NCBI GenBank assembly: GCA_964019135.1
Contig: OZ025263.1
Coordinates: 32,590,133-32,654,132 of the forward strand
Origin: Arenicola marina
Lineage: Eukaryota > Annelida > Polychaeta > Arenicolidae
Length of the DNA: 64,000 nt
Direction of reading: 5' to 3'
Below, piece after piece: positions 27,001-42,000 of the stretch. A program made the translations under genes and the position numbers. Positions within the stretch are counted from its first letter, which is position 1. Each line of letters starts with the position of its first letter. The notes beneath the pieces are model-generated. The model worked only from the letters and a program-made list of their open reading frames with translations, did no database searches and was not told the DNA's origin.

Positions 27001-30000
27001 AAGCACCGGAACCAGTGGGACGACGGCAACTCCCACCACTGTCACCCCGACCACCAGTGAGTCCACAACAGGTCAGTGATACAACTTTATCATTTTATGT
27101 TTAAAGGAAACGTATTGTCTAGAAGGAAACGGGCGTAAACCTCTAACTTCTTAAACGTCACTTTATAAGCGACATCGGCGATAATATATCGATTCTCAGC
27201 AGCTCAATGTAGGAATGTAAGTCTGTATGCTGATTCTTTTGATAAGCACGTATGGTGCAGCGTTGTATTCTCTTTCCACCATAGTGGCGAGTACGACTAG
27301 CGCAACCAGCGCCAGCACCACTGCGGAGAGCACCACCAGCTTGACAACCCCAACGACAGTCTCGGAAACCACAAGCACCGGAACCAGTGGGACGACGACA
27401 ACTCCCACCACTGTCACTCCGACCACCAGTGAGTCCACAACAGGTCAGTGATACAACTTTATCATTTTATGTTTAAAGGAAACGTATTATCTAGAAGGAA
27501 ACGGGCGTAGAACAAATTCTAACTTCCTAAACGTCACTTTATAAGCGACATCGGCGATAAAATATCGATTCTCAGCAGCTCAAAGTAGGATTGTAAGTCT
27601 GTATGCTGATTCTTTTGATAAGCACGTATGGTGCAGCGTTGTATTCTCTTTCCACCATAGTGGCGAGTACGACTAGCGCAACCAGCGCCAGCACCACTGC
27701 GGAGAGCACCACCAGCTTGACAACCCCAACGACAGTCTCGGAAACCACAAGCACCGGAACCAGTGGGACGACGACAACTCTCACCACTGTCACTCCGACC
27801 ACCAGTGAGTCCACAACAGGTTTGTGATACAACTTTATCATTTTATGTTTAACGGAAGCGTATTGTCTAGAAGGAAACGGGCGTAAAACAAACTCTAACT
27901 TCTTAAACGTCACTTGATAAGCGACATCGGCGATAATATATCGATTCTCAGCAGCTCAAAGTAGGATTGTAAGTCTGTATGCTGATTCTTTTGATAAGCA
28001 CGTATGGTGCAGCGTTGTATTCTCTTTCCACCATAGTGGCGAGTACGACTAGCGCAACCAGCGCCAGCACCACTGCGGAGAGCACCACCAGCTTGACAAC
28101 CCCAACGACAGTCTCGGAAACCACAAGCACCGGAACCAGTAGGACGACGACAACTCCTACCACTGTCACTCCGACCACCAGTGAGTCCACAACAGGTCAG
28201 TGATACAACTTTATCATTTTATGTTTAACGGAAGCGTATTGTCTAGAAGGAAACGGGCGTAAAACAAACTCTAACTTCTTAAACGTCACTTGATAAGCGA
28301 CATCGGCGATAATATATCGATTCTCAGCAGCTCAAAGTAGGATTGTAAGTCTGTATGCTGATTCTTTTGAAAAGCACGTATGGTGCAGCGTTGTATTCTC
28401 TTTCCACCATAGTGGCGAGTACGACTAGCGCAACCAGCGCCAGCACCACTGCGGAGAGCACCACCAGCTTGACAACCCCAACGACAGTCTCGGAAACCAC
28501 AAGCACCGGAACCAGTGGGACGACGACAACTCCCACCACTGTCACCCCGACCACCAGTGAGTCCACAACAGGTCAGTGATACAACTTTATCATTTTATGT
28601 TTAAAGGAAACGTATTGTCTAGAATGAAACGGGCGTAAAACAAACGCTAACTTCTTAAAGGTCACTTTATAAACGACATCGGCGATAATATATCGATTCC
28701 CAGCAGCTCAAAGTAGGATTGTAAGTCTGTATGCTGATTCTTTTGATAAGCACGTATGGTGCAGCGTTGTATTCTCTTTCCACCATAGTGGCGAGTACGA
28801 CTAGCGCAACCAGCGCCAGCACCACTGCGGAGAGCACCACCAGCTTGACAACCCCAACGACAGTCTCGGAAACCACAAGCACCGGAACCAGTGGGACGAC
28901 GACAACTCCTACCACTGTCACTCCGACCACCAGTGAGTCCACAACAGGTTTGTGATACAACTTTATCATTTTATGTTTAACGGAAGCGTGTTGTCTAGAA
29001 GGAAACGGGCGTAAAACAAACTCTAACTTCTTAAACGTCACTTGATAAGCGACATCGGCGATAATATATCGATTCTCAGCAGCTCAAAGTAGGATTGTAA
29101 GTCTGTATGCTGATTCTTTTGATAAGCACGTATGGTGCAGCGTTGTATTCTCTTTCCACCATAGTGGCGAGTACGACTAGCGCAACCAGCGCCAGCACCA
29201 CTGCGGAGAGCACCACCAGCTTGACAACCCCAACGACAGTCTCGGAAACCACAAGCACCGGAACCAGTGGGACGACGACAACTCCTACCACTGTCACTCC
29301 GACCACCAGTGAGTCCACAACAGGTTTGTGATACAACTTTATCATTTTATGTTTAACGGAAGCGTATTGTCTAGAAGGAAACGGGCGTAAAACAAACTCT
29401 AACTTCTTAAACGTCACTTGATAAGCGACATCGGCGATAATATATCGATTCTCAGCAGCTCAAAGTAGGATTGTAAGTCTGTATGCTGATTCTTTTGATA
29501 AGCACGTATGGTGCAGCGTTGTATTCTCTTTCCACCATAGTGGCGAGTACGACTAGCGCAACCAGCGCCAGCACCACTGCGGAGAGCACCACCAGCTTGA
29601 CAACCCCAACGACAGTCTCGGAAACCACAAGCACCGGAACCAGTGGGACGACGACAACTCCTACCACTGTCACTCCGACCACCAGTGAGTCCACAACAGG
29701 TCAGTGATACAACTTTATCATTTTATGTTTAACGGAAGCGTATTGTCTAGAAGGAAACGGGCGTAAAACAAGCGACATTGGTGATAATATATCGATTCTC
29801 AGCAGCTCAAAGTAGGATTGTAAGTCTGTATGCTGATTCTTTTGATAAGCACGTATGGTGCAGCGTTGTATTCTCTTTCCACCATAGTGGCGAGTACGAC
29901 TAGCGTAACCAGCGCCAGCACCACTGCGAAGAGCACCACCAGCTTGACAACCCCAACGACAGTCTCGGAAACCACAAGCACCGGAACCAGTGGGACGACG

Positions 30001-33000
30001 ACAATTCCCACCACTGTCACCCCGACCACCAGTGAGTCCACAACAGGTCAGTGATACAACTTTATCATTTTATGTTTAAAGGAAACGTATTGTCTAGAAT
30101 GAAACGGGCGTAAAATAAACTCTAACTTCTTAAACGTCACTTTATTAGCGACATCGGCGATAATATATCGATTCTCAGCAGCTCCAAGTAGGATTGTAAG
30201 TCTGTATGCTGATTCTTTTGATAAGCACGTATGGTGCAGCGTTGTATTCTCTTTCCACCATAGTGGCGAGTACGACTAGCGCAACCAGCGCCAGCACCAC
30301 TGCGGAGAGCACCACCAGCTTGACAACCCCAACGACAGTCTCGGAAACCACAAGCACCGGAACCAGTGGGACGACGACAACTCCCACCACTGTCACCCCG
30401 ACCACCACTGAGTCCACAACAGGTCAGTGATACAACTTTATCATTTTATGTTTAAAGGAAACGTATTGTCTAGAAGGAAACGGGCGTAAAACAAACTCTA
30501 ACTTCTTAAACGTCACTTTATAAGCGACATCGGCGATAATATATCAATTCTCAGCAGCTCAAAGTAGGATTGTAAGTCTGTATGCTGATTCGTTTGATAA
30601 GCACGTATGGTGCAGCGTGGTATTCTCTTTCCACCATAGTGGCGAGTACGACTAGCGCAACCAGCGCCAGCACCACTGCGGAGAGCACCACCAGCTTGAC
30701 AACCCCAACGACAGTCTCGGAAACCACAAGCACCGGAACCAGTGAGACGACGACAACTCCCACCACTGTCACCCCGACCAGCAGTGAGTCCACAACAGGT
30801 CAGTGATACAACTTTATTATTTTATTTTTAAAGAAAACGTATTGTCCAGCAGGAAACGGGCGTAAAATAAACTCTAACTTCTTAAACGTCACTTTATGAG
30901 CGACATCGGCGATAATATATCGATTCTCAGCAGCTCGAAGTAGGATTGTAAGTCTGTATGCTGATTCTTTTGATAAGCACGTATGGTGCAGCGTTGTATT
31001 CTCTTTCCACCATAGTGGCGAGTACGACTAGCGCAACCGGCGCCAGCACCACTGCGCAGAGCACCACCAGCTTGACAACCCCAACGACAGTCTCGGAAAC
31101 CACAAGCACCGGAACCAGTGGGACGACGACAACTCCCACCAATGTCACCCCAACCACCAGTGAGTCCACAACAGGTCAGTGATACAACGTCATCATTTTA
31201 TGTTTAAAGGAAACGTATTATCTAGAAGGAAACGGGCGTAGCACAAACTCTAACTTCCTAAACGTCACTTTATAAGCGACATCGGCGATAAAATATCGAT
31301 TCTCAGCAGCTCAAAGTAGGATTGTAAGTCTGTATGCTGATTCTTTTGATAAGCACGTATGGTGCAGCGTTGTATTCTCTTTCCCCCATAGTGGCGAGTA
31401 CGACTAGCCCAACCAGCGCCAGCACCACTGCGGAGAGCACCACCAGCTTGACAACCCCAACGACAGTCTCGGAAACCACAAGCACCGGAACCAGTGGGAC
31501 GACGACAACTCCCACCACTGTCACCCGGACCACCATTGAGTCCACAACAGGTCAGTGATACAACTTTATCATTTTATGTTTAAAGGAAACGTATTGTCTA
31601 GAATGAAACGGGCGTAAAACAAACGCTAACTTCTTAAAGGTCACTTTATAAGCGACATCGGCGATAATATATCGATTCCCAGCAGCTCAAAGTAGGATTG
31701 TAAGTCTGTATGCTGATTCTTTTGATAAGCACGTATGGTGCAGCGTTGTATTCTCTTTCCACCATAGTGGCGAGTACGACTAGCGCAACCAGCGCCAGCA
31801 CCACTGCGGAGAGCACCACCAGCTTGACAACCCCAACGACAGTCTCGGAAACCACAAGCACCGGAACCAGTGGGACGACGACAACTCCCACCACTGTCAC
31901 TCCGACCACCAGTGAGTCCACAACAGGTCAGTGATACAACTTTATCATTTTATGTTTAAAGGAAACGTATTATCTAGAAGGAAACGGGCGTAGAACAAAC
32001 TCTAACTTCCTAAACGTCACTTTATAAGCGACATCGGCGATAAAATATCGATTCTCAGCAGCTCAAAGTAGGATAGTAAGTCTGTATGCTGATTCTTTTG
32101 ATAAGCACGTATGGTGCAGCGTTGTATTCTCTTTCCACCATAGTGGCGAGTACGACTAGCGCAACCAGCGCCAGCACCACTGCGGAGAGCACCACCAGCT
32201 TGACAACCCCAACGACAGTCTCGGAAACCACAAGCACCGGAACCAGTGGGACGACGACAACTCCCACCACTGTCACCCCGACCACCAGTGAGTCCACAAC
32301 AGGTCAGTGATACAACTTGATCATTTTATGTTTAAAGGAAACGTATTGTCTAGAATGAAACGGGCGTAAAACAAACGCTAACTTCTTAAACGTCACTTTA
32401 TAAGCGACATCGGCGATAATATATCGATTCTCAGCAGCTCAAAGTAGGATTGTAAGTCTGTATGCTGATTCTTTTGATAAGCACGTATGGTGCAGCGTTG
32501 TATTCTCTTTCCACCATAGTGGCGAGTACGACTAGCGTAACCAGCGCCAGCACCACTGCGAAGAGCACCACCAGCTTGACAACCCCAACGACAGTCTCGG
32601 AAACCACAAGCACCGGAACCAGTGGGACGACGACAATTCCCACCACTGTCACCCCGACCACCAGTGAGTCCACAACAGGTCAGTGATACAACTTTATCAT
32701 TTTATGTTTAAAGGAAACGTATTGTCTAGAATGAAACGGGCGTAAAATAAACTCTAACTTCTTAAACGTCACTTTATTAGCGACATCGGCGATAATATAT
32801 CGATTCTCAGCAGCTCCAAGTAGGATTGTAAGTCTGTATGCTGATTCTTTTGATAAGCACGTATGGTGCAGCGTTGTATTCTCTTTCCACCATAGTGGCG
32901 AGTACGACTAGCGCAACCAGCGCCAGCACCACTGCGGAGAGCACCACCAGCTTGACAACCCCAACGACAGTCTCGGAAACCACAAGCACCGGAACCAGTG

Positions 33001-36000
33001 GGACGACGACAACTCCCACCACTGTCACCCCGACCACCAGTGAGTCCACAACAGGTCAGTGATACAACTTCATCATTTTATGTTTAAAGGAAACGTATTA
33101 TCTAGAAGGAAACGGGCGTAAAACAAACTCTAACTTCTTAAACGTCACTTTATAAGCGACATCGGCGATAATATATCGATTCTCAGCAGCTCCAAGTAGG
33201 ATTGTAAGTCTGTATGCTGATTCTTTTGATAAGCACGTATGGTGCAGCGTGGTATTCTCTTTCCACCATAGTGGCGAGTACGACTAGCGCAACCAGCGCC
33301 AGCACCACTGCGGAGAGCACCACCAGCTTGACAACCCCAACGACAGTCTCGGAAACCACAAGCACCGGAACCAGTGGGACGACGACAACTCCCACCACTG
33401 TCACCCCGACCAGCAGTGAGTCCACAACAGGTCAGTGATACAACTTTATTATTTTATTTTTAAAGAAAACGTATTGTCCAGAGGGAAACGGGCGTAAAAT
33501 AAACTCTAACTTCTTAAACGTCAATTTATGAGCGACATCGGCGATAATATATCGATTCTCAGCAGCTCAAAGTAGGTTTGTAAGTCTGTATGCTGATTCT
33601 TTTGATAAGCACGTATGGTGCGGCGTGGTATTCTCTTTCCACCATAGTGGCGAGTACGACTAGCGCAACCAGCGCCAGCACCACTGCGGAGAGCACCACC
33701 AGCTTGACAACCCCAACGACAGTCTCGGACACCACAAGCACCGGAACCAGTGGGACGACGACAACTCCCACCACTGTCACCCCGACCAGCAGTGAGTCCA
33801 CAACAGGTCAGTGATGCAACTTTATTATTTTATGTTTAAAGAAAACGTATTGTCCAGAAGGAAACGGGCGTAAAATGAACTCTAACTTCTTAAACTTCAC
33901 TTTATGAGCGACATCGGCGATAATATATCGATTCTCAGCAGCTCCAAGTAGGATTGTAAGTCTGTATGCTGATTCTTTTGATAAGCACGTATGGTGCAGC
34001 TTTGTATTCTCTTTCCACCATAGTGGCGAGTACGACTAGCGCAACCAGCGCCAGCACCACTGCGGAGAGCACCGCCAGCTTGACAACCCCAACGACAGTC
34101 TCGGAAACCACAAGCACCGGAATCAGTGGGACGACGACAACTCCCACCACGGTCACCCCGACCACCAGTGAGTCCACAACAGGTCAGTGATACAACTTTA
34201 TCATTTTATGTTTAAAGGAAACGTATTGTCTAGAATGAAACGGGCGTAAAATAAACTCTAACTTCTTAAACGTCACTTTATTAGCGACATCGGCGATAAT
34301 ATATCGATTCTCAGCAGCTCCAAGTAGGATTGTAAGTCAGTATGCTGATTCTTTTGATAAGCACGTATGGTGCAGCGTTGTATTCTCTTTCCACCATAGT
34401 GGCGAGTACGACTAGCGCAACCAGCGCCAGCACCACTGCGGAGAGCACCACTAGCTTGACAACCCCAACGACAGTCTCGGAAACCACAAGCACCGGAACC
34501 AGTGGGACGACGACAACTCCCACCACTGTCACCCCGACCACCAGTGAGTCCACAACAGGTCAGTGATACAACTTTATCATTTTATGTGTAAAGGAAACGT
34601 ATTGTCTAGAATGAAACGGGCGTAAAACAAACGCTAACTTCTTAAACGTCACTTGATAAGCGACATAGGCGATAATATATCGATTCTCAGCAGCTCAAAG
34701 TAGGATTGTAAGTCTGTATGCTGATTCTTTTGATAAGCACGTATGGTGCAGCGTTGTATTCTCTTTCCACCATAGTGGCGAGTACGACTAGCGCAACCAG
34801 CGCCAGCACCACTGCGGAGAGCACCACCACCTTGACAACCCCAACGACAGTCTCGGAAACCACAAGCACCGGAACCAGTGGGACGACGGCAACTCCCACC
34901 ACTGTCACCCCGACCACCAGTGAGTCCACAACAGGTCAGTGATACAACTTTATCATTTTATGTTTAAAGGAAACGTATTGTCTAGAAGGAAACGGGCGTA
35001 AACTTCTTAAACGTCACTTTATAAGCGACACTGGCGATAATATATCGATTCTCAGCAGCTCAATGTAGCAATGTAAGTCTGTATGCTGATTCTTTTGATA
35101 AGCACGTATGGTGCAGCGTTGTATTCTCTTTCCACCCTAGTGGCGAGTACGACTAGCGCAACCAGCGCCAGCACCACTGCGGAGAGCACCACCAGCTTGA
35201 CAACCCCAACGACAGTCTCGGCAACCACAAGCACCGGAACCAGTGGGACGACGACAACTCCCACCACTGTCACTCCGACCACCAGTGAGTCCACAACAGG
35301 TCAGTGATACAACTTTATCATTTTATGTTTAAAGGAAACGTATTATCTAGAAGGAAACGGGCGTAGAACAAACTCTACCTTCTTAAACGTCACTTTATAA
35401 GCGACATCAGCGATAATATATCGATTCTCAGCAGCTCAAAGTAGGATTGTAAGTCTGTATGCTGATTTTTTTATAAGCACGTATGGTGCAGCGTTGTATT
35501 CTCTTTCCACCATAGTGGCGAGTACGACTAGCGCAACCAGCGCCACCTCCACTGCGGAGAGCACCACCAGCTTGACAACCCCAACGACAGACTCGGAAAC
35601 CACAAGCACCGGAACCAGTGGGACGACGACAACTCCCACCACTGTCACCCCGACCACCACTGAGTCGACAACAGGTCAGTGATACAATTTTATCATTTTA
35701 TGTTTAGAGGAAACGTATTGTCTAGAAGGAAACGGGCGTAAAACTCTAACTTCTTAAACGTCACTTTATAAGCGACATCGGCGATAATATATCGATTCCC
35801 AACAGATCAAAGTAGGATTGTAAGTCTGTATGCTGATTCTTTTGTTAAGCACGTATGGTGCAGCGTTGTATTCTCTTTCCACCATAGTGGCGAGTACGAC
35901 TAGCGCAACCAGCGCCAGCACCACTGCGGCGAGCACCACCAGCTTGACAACCCCAACGACAGTCTCGGAAACCACAAGCACCGGAACCAGTGGGACGACG

Positions 36001-39000
36001 ACAACTCCCACCACTGTCACCCCGACCACCAGTGAGTCCACAACAGGTCAGTGATACAACTTTATCATTTTATGTTTAAAGGAAACGTATTGTCTAGAAT
36101 GAAACGGGCGTAAAACAAACGCTAACTTCTTAAAGGTCACTTTATAAGCGACATCGGCGATAATATATCGATTCTCAGCAGCTCAAAGTAGGATTGTAAG
36201 TCTGTATGCTGATTCTTTTGATAAGCACGTATGGTGCAGCGTTGTATTCTCTTTCCACCATAGTGGCGAGTACGACTAGCGCAACCAGCGCCAGCACCAC
36301 TGCGGAGAGCACCACCAGCTTGACAACCCCAACGACAGTCTCGGAAACCACAAGCACCGGAACCAGTGGGACGACGACAACTCCCACCACTGTCACCCCG
36401 ACCACCAGTGAGTCCACAACAGGTCAGTGATACAACTTTATCATTTTATGTTTAAGGGAAACGTATTGCCTAGAATGAAACGGGCGAAAAACAAACGCTA
36501 ACTTCTTAAACGTCACTTTATAAGCGACATTGGCGGTAATATATCGATTCTCAGCAGCTCAATGTAGGGATGTAAGTCTGTATGCTGATTCTTTTGATAA
36601 GCACGTATGGTGCAGCGTTGTATTCTTTTTCCACCATAGTGGCGAGTACGACTAGCGCAACCAGCGCCAGCACCACTGCGGAGAGCACCACCAGCTTGAC
36701 AACCCCAACGACAGTCTCGGAAACCACAAGCACCGGAACCAGTGGGACGACGGCAACTCCCACCACTGTCACCCCGACCACCAGTGAGTCCACAACAGGT
36801 CAGTGATACAACTTTATCATTGTATGTTTAAGGGAAACATATTGTCTAGAATGAAACGGGCGTAAAATAAACTCTAACTTCTTAAACGTCACTTTATTAG
36901 CGACATCGGCGATAATATATCGATTCTCAGCAGCTCAATGTAGGAATGTAAGTCTGTATGCTGATTCTTTTGATAAGCACGTATGGTGCAGCGTTGTATT
37001 CTCTTTCCACCCTAGTGGCGAGTACGACTAGCGCAACCAGCGCCAGCACCACTGCGGAGAGCACCACCAGCTTGACAACCCCAACGACAGTCTCGGAAAC
37101 CACAAGCACCGGAACCAGTGGGACGACGACAACTCCCACCACTGTCACTCCGACCACCAGTGAGTCCACAACAGGTCAGTGATACAACTTTATCATTTTA
37201 TGTTTAAAGGAAACGTATTATCTAGAAGGAAACGGGCGTAGAACAAACTCTACCTTCTTAAACGTCACTTTATAAGCGACATCAGCGATAATATATCGAT
37301 TCTCAGCAGCTCAAAGTAGGATTGTAAGTCTGTATGCTGATTTTTTTATAAGCACGTATGGTGCAGCGTTGTATTCTCTTTCCACCATAGTGGCGAGTAC
37401 GACTAGCGCAACCAGCGCCACCTCCACTGCGGAGAGCACCACCAGCTTGACAACCCCAACGACAGACTCGGAAACCACAAGCACCGGAACCAGTGGGACG
37501 ACGACAACTCCCACCACTGTCACCCCGACCACCACTGAGTCGACAACAGGTCAGTGATACAATTTTATCATTTTATGTTTAAAGGAAACGTATTGTCTAG
37601 AAGGAAACGGGCGTAAAACTCTAACTTCTTAAACGTCACTTTATAAGCGACATCGGCGATAATATATCGATTCCCAACAGATCAAAGTAGGATTGTAAGT
37701 CTGTATGCTGATTCTTTTGTTAAGCACGTATGGTGCAGCGTTGTATTCTCTTTCCACCATAGTGGCGAGTACGACTAGCGCAACCAGCGCCAGCACCACT
37801 GCGGCGAGCACCACCAGCTTGACAACCCCAACGACAGTCTCGGAAACCACAAGCACCGGAACCAGTGGGACGACGACAACTCCCACCACTGTCACCCCGA
37901 CCACCAGTGAGTCCACAACAGGTCAGTGATACAACTTTATCATTTTATGTTTAAAGGAAACGTATTGTCTAGTATGAAACGGGCGTAAAACAAACGCTAA
38001 CTTCTTAAAGGTCACTTTATAAGCGACATCGGCGATAATATATCGATTCTCAGCAGCTCAAAGTAGGATTGTAAGTCTGTATGCTGATTCTTTTGATAAG
38101 CACGTATGGTGCAGCGTTGTATTCTCTTTCCACCATAGTGGCGAGTACGACTAGCGCAACCAGCGCCAGCACCACTGCGGAGAGCACCACCAGCTTGACA
38201 ACCCCAACGACAGTCTCGGAAACCACAAGCACCGGAACCAGTGGGACGACGACAACTCCCACCACTGTCACCCCGACCACCAGTGAGTCCACAACAGGTC
38301 AGTGATACAACTTTATCATTTTATGTTTAAGGGAAACGTATTGTCTAGAATGAAACGGGCGTAAAACAAACGCTAACTTCTTAAACGTCACTTTATAAGC
38401 GACATTGGCGGTAATATATCGATTCTCAGCAGCTCAATGTAGGGATGTAAGTCTGTATGCTGATTCTTTTGATAAGCACGTATGGTGCAGCGTTGTATTC
38501 TCTTTCCACCATAGTGGCGAGTACGACTAGCGCAACCAGCGCCAGCACCACTGCGGAGAGCACCACCAGCTTGACAACCCCAACGACAGTCTCGGAAACC
38601 ACAAGCACCGGAACCAGTGGGACGACGGCAACTCCCACCACTGTCACCCCGACCACCAGTGAGTCCACAACAGGTCAGTGATACAACTTTATCATTTTAT
38701 GTTTAAGGGAAACGTATTGTCTAGAATGAAACGGGCGTAAAATAAACTCTAACTTCTTAAACGTCACTTTATTAGCGACATCGGCGATAATATATCGATT
38801 CTCAGCAGCGCAAAGTAGGATTGTAAGTGAGTATGCTGATTCTTTTGATAAGCACGTATGGTGCAGCGTTGTATTCTCTTTCCACCATAGTGGCGAGTAC
38901 GACTAGCGCAACCAGCGCCAGCACCACTGCGGAGAGCACCACTAGCTTGACAACCCCAACGACAGTCTCGGAAACCACAAGCACCGGAACCAGTGGGACG

Positions 39001-42000
39001 ACGACAACTCCCACCACTGTCACCCCGACCACCAGTGAGTCCACAACAGGTCAGTGATACAACTTGATCATTTTATGTGTAAAGGAAACGTATTGTCTAG
39101 AATGAAACGGGCGTAAAACAAACGCTAACTTCTTAAACGTCACTTTATAAGCGACATTGGCGGTAATATATCGATTCTCAGCAGCTCAATGTAGGAATGT
39201 AAGTCTGTATGCTGATTCTTTTGATAAGCACGTATGGTGCAGCGTTGTATTCTCTTTCCACCATAGTGGCGAGTACGACTAGCGCAACCAGCGCCAGCAC
39301 CACTGCGGAGAGCACCACCAGCTTGACAACCCCAACGACAGTCTCGGAAACCACAAGCACCGGAACCAGTGGGACGACGACAACTCCCACCACTGTCACC
39401 CCGACCACCAGTGAGTCCACAACAGGTCAGTGATACAACTTTATCATTTTATGTTTAAAGGAAACGTATTGTCTAGAAGGAAACGGGCGTAAAACTCTAA
39501 CTTCTTAAACGTCACTTTATAAGCGACACTGGCGATAACATATCGATTCTCAGCAGCTCAATGTAGGAATGTAAGTCTGTATGCTGATTCTTTTGATAAG
39601 CACGTATGGTGCAGCGTTGTATTCTCTTTCCACCATAGTGGCGAGTACGACTAGCGCAACCAGCGCCACCTCCACTGCGGAGAGCACCACCAGCTTGACA
39701 ACCCCAACGACAGACTCGGAAACCACAAGCACCGGAACCAGTGGGACGACGACAACTCCCACCACTGTCACCCCGACCACCACTGAGTCGACAACAGGTC
39801 AGTGATACAATTTTATCATTTTATGTTTAAAGGAAACGTATTGTCTAGAAGGAAACGGGCGTAAAACTCTAACTTCTTAAACGTCACTTTATAAGCGACA
39901 TCGGCGATAATATATCGATTCCCAACAGATCAAAGTAGGATTGTAAGTCTGTATGCTGATTCTTTTGTTAAGCACGTATGGTGCAGCGTTGTATTCTCTT
40001 TCCACCATAGTGGCGAGTACGACTAGCGCAACCAGCGCCAGCACCACTGCGGCGAGCACCACCAGCTTGACAACCCCAACGACAGTCTCGGAAACCACAA
40101 GCACCGGAACCAGTGGGACGACGACAACTCCCACCACTGTCACCTCGACCACCAGTGAGTCCACAACAGGTCAGTGATACAACTTTATCATTTTATGTTT
40201 AAAGGAAACGTATTGTCTAGAATGAAACGGGCGTAAAACAAACGCTAACTTCTTAAAGGTCACTTTATAAGCGACATCGGCGATAATATATCGATTCTCA
40301 GCAGCTCAAAGTAGGATTGTAAGTCTGTATGCTGATTCTTTTGATAAGCACGTATGGTGCAGCGTTGTATTCTCTTTCCACCATAGTGGCGAGTACGACT
40401 AGCGCAACCAGCGCCAGCACCACTGCGGAGAGCACCACCAGCTTGACAACCCCAACGACAGTCTCGGAAACCACAAGCACCGGAACCAGTGGGACGACGA
40501 CAACTCCCACCACTGTCACCCCGACCACCAGTGAGTCCACAACAGGTCAGTGATACAACTTTATCATTTTATGTTTAAGGGAAACGTATTGTCTAGAATG
40601 AAACGGGCGTAAAACAAACGCTAACTTCTTAAATGTCACTTTATAAGCGACATTGGCGGTAATGTATCGATTCTCAGCAGCTCAATGTAGGGATGTAAGT
40701 CTGTATGCTGATTCTTTTGATAAGCACGTATGGTGCAGCGTTGTATTCTCTTTCCACCATAGTGGCGAGTACGACTAGCGCAACCAGCGCCAGCACCACT
40801 GCGGAGAGCACCACCAGCTTGACAACCCCAACGACAGTCTCGGAAACCACAAGCACCGGAACCAGTGGGACGACGACAACTCCCACCACTGTCACTCCGA
40901 CCACCAGTGAGTCCACAACAGGTCAGTGATACAACTTTATCATTTTATGTTTAAAGGAAACGTATTATCTAGAAGGAAACGGGCGTAGAACAAACTCTAA
41001 CTTCTTAAACGTCACTTTATAAGCGACATCGGCGATAATATATCGATTCTCAGCAGCTCAAAGTAGGATTGTAAGTCTGTATGCTGATTCTTTTGATAAG
41101 CACGTATGGTGCAGCGTTGTATTCTCTTTCCACCATAGTGGCGAGTACGACTAGCGCAACCAGCGCCAGCACCACTGCGGAGAGCACCACCAGCTTGACA
41201 ACCCCAACGACAGTCTCGGAAACCACAAGCACCGGAACCAGTGGGACGACGACAACTCCCACCACTGTCACCCCGACCACCAGTGAGTCCACAACAGGTC
41301 AGTGATACAACTTTATCATTTTATGTTTAAAGGAAACGTATTGTCTAGAATGAAACGGGCGTCAAATAAACTCTGACTTCTTAAACGTCACTTTATTAGC
41401 GACATCGGCGATAATATATCGATTCTCAGCAGCGCGAAGTAGGATTGTAAGTCTGTATGCTGATTCTTTTGATAAGCACGTATGGTGCAGCGTTGTATTC
41501 TCTTTCCACCATAGTGGCGAGTACGACTAGCGCAACCAGCGCCAGCACCACTGCGGAGAGCACCACCAGCTTGACAACCCCAACGACAGTCTCGGAAACC
41601 ACAAGCACCGGAACCAGTGGGACGACGACAACTCCCACCACTGTCACCCCGACCACCAGTGAGTCCACAACAGGTCAGTGATACAACTTCATCATTTTAT
41701 GTTTAACGGAAACGTATTGTCTAGAAGGAAACGGGCGTAAAACAAACTCTAACTTCTTAAACGTCACTTTATCAGCGACATCGGCGATAATATATCAATT
41801 CTCAGCAGCTCAAAGTAGGATTGTAAGTCTGTATGCTGATTCGTTTGATAAGCACGTATGGTGCAGCGTGGTATTCTCTTTCCACCATAGTGGCGAGTAC
41901 GACTAGCGCAACCAGCGCCAGCACCACTGCGGAGAGCACCACCAGCTTGACAACCCCAACGACAGTCTCGGAAACCACAAGCACCGGAACCAGTGAGACG

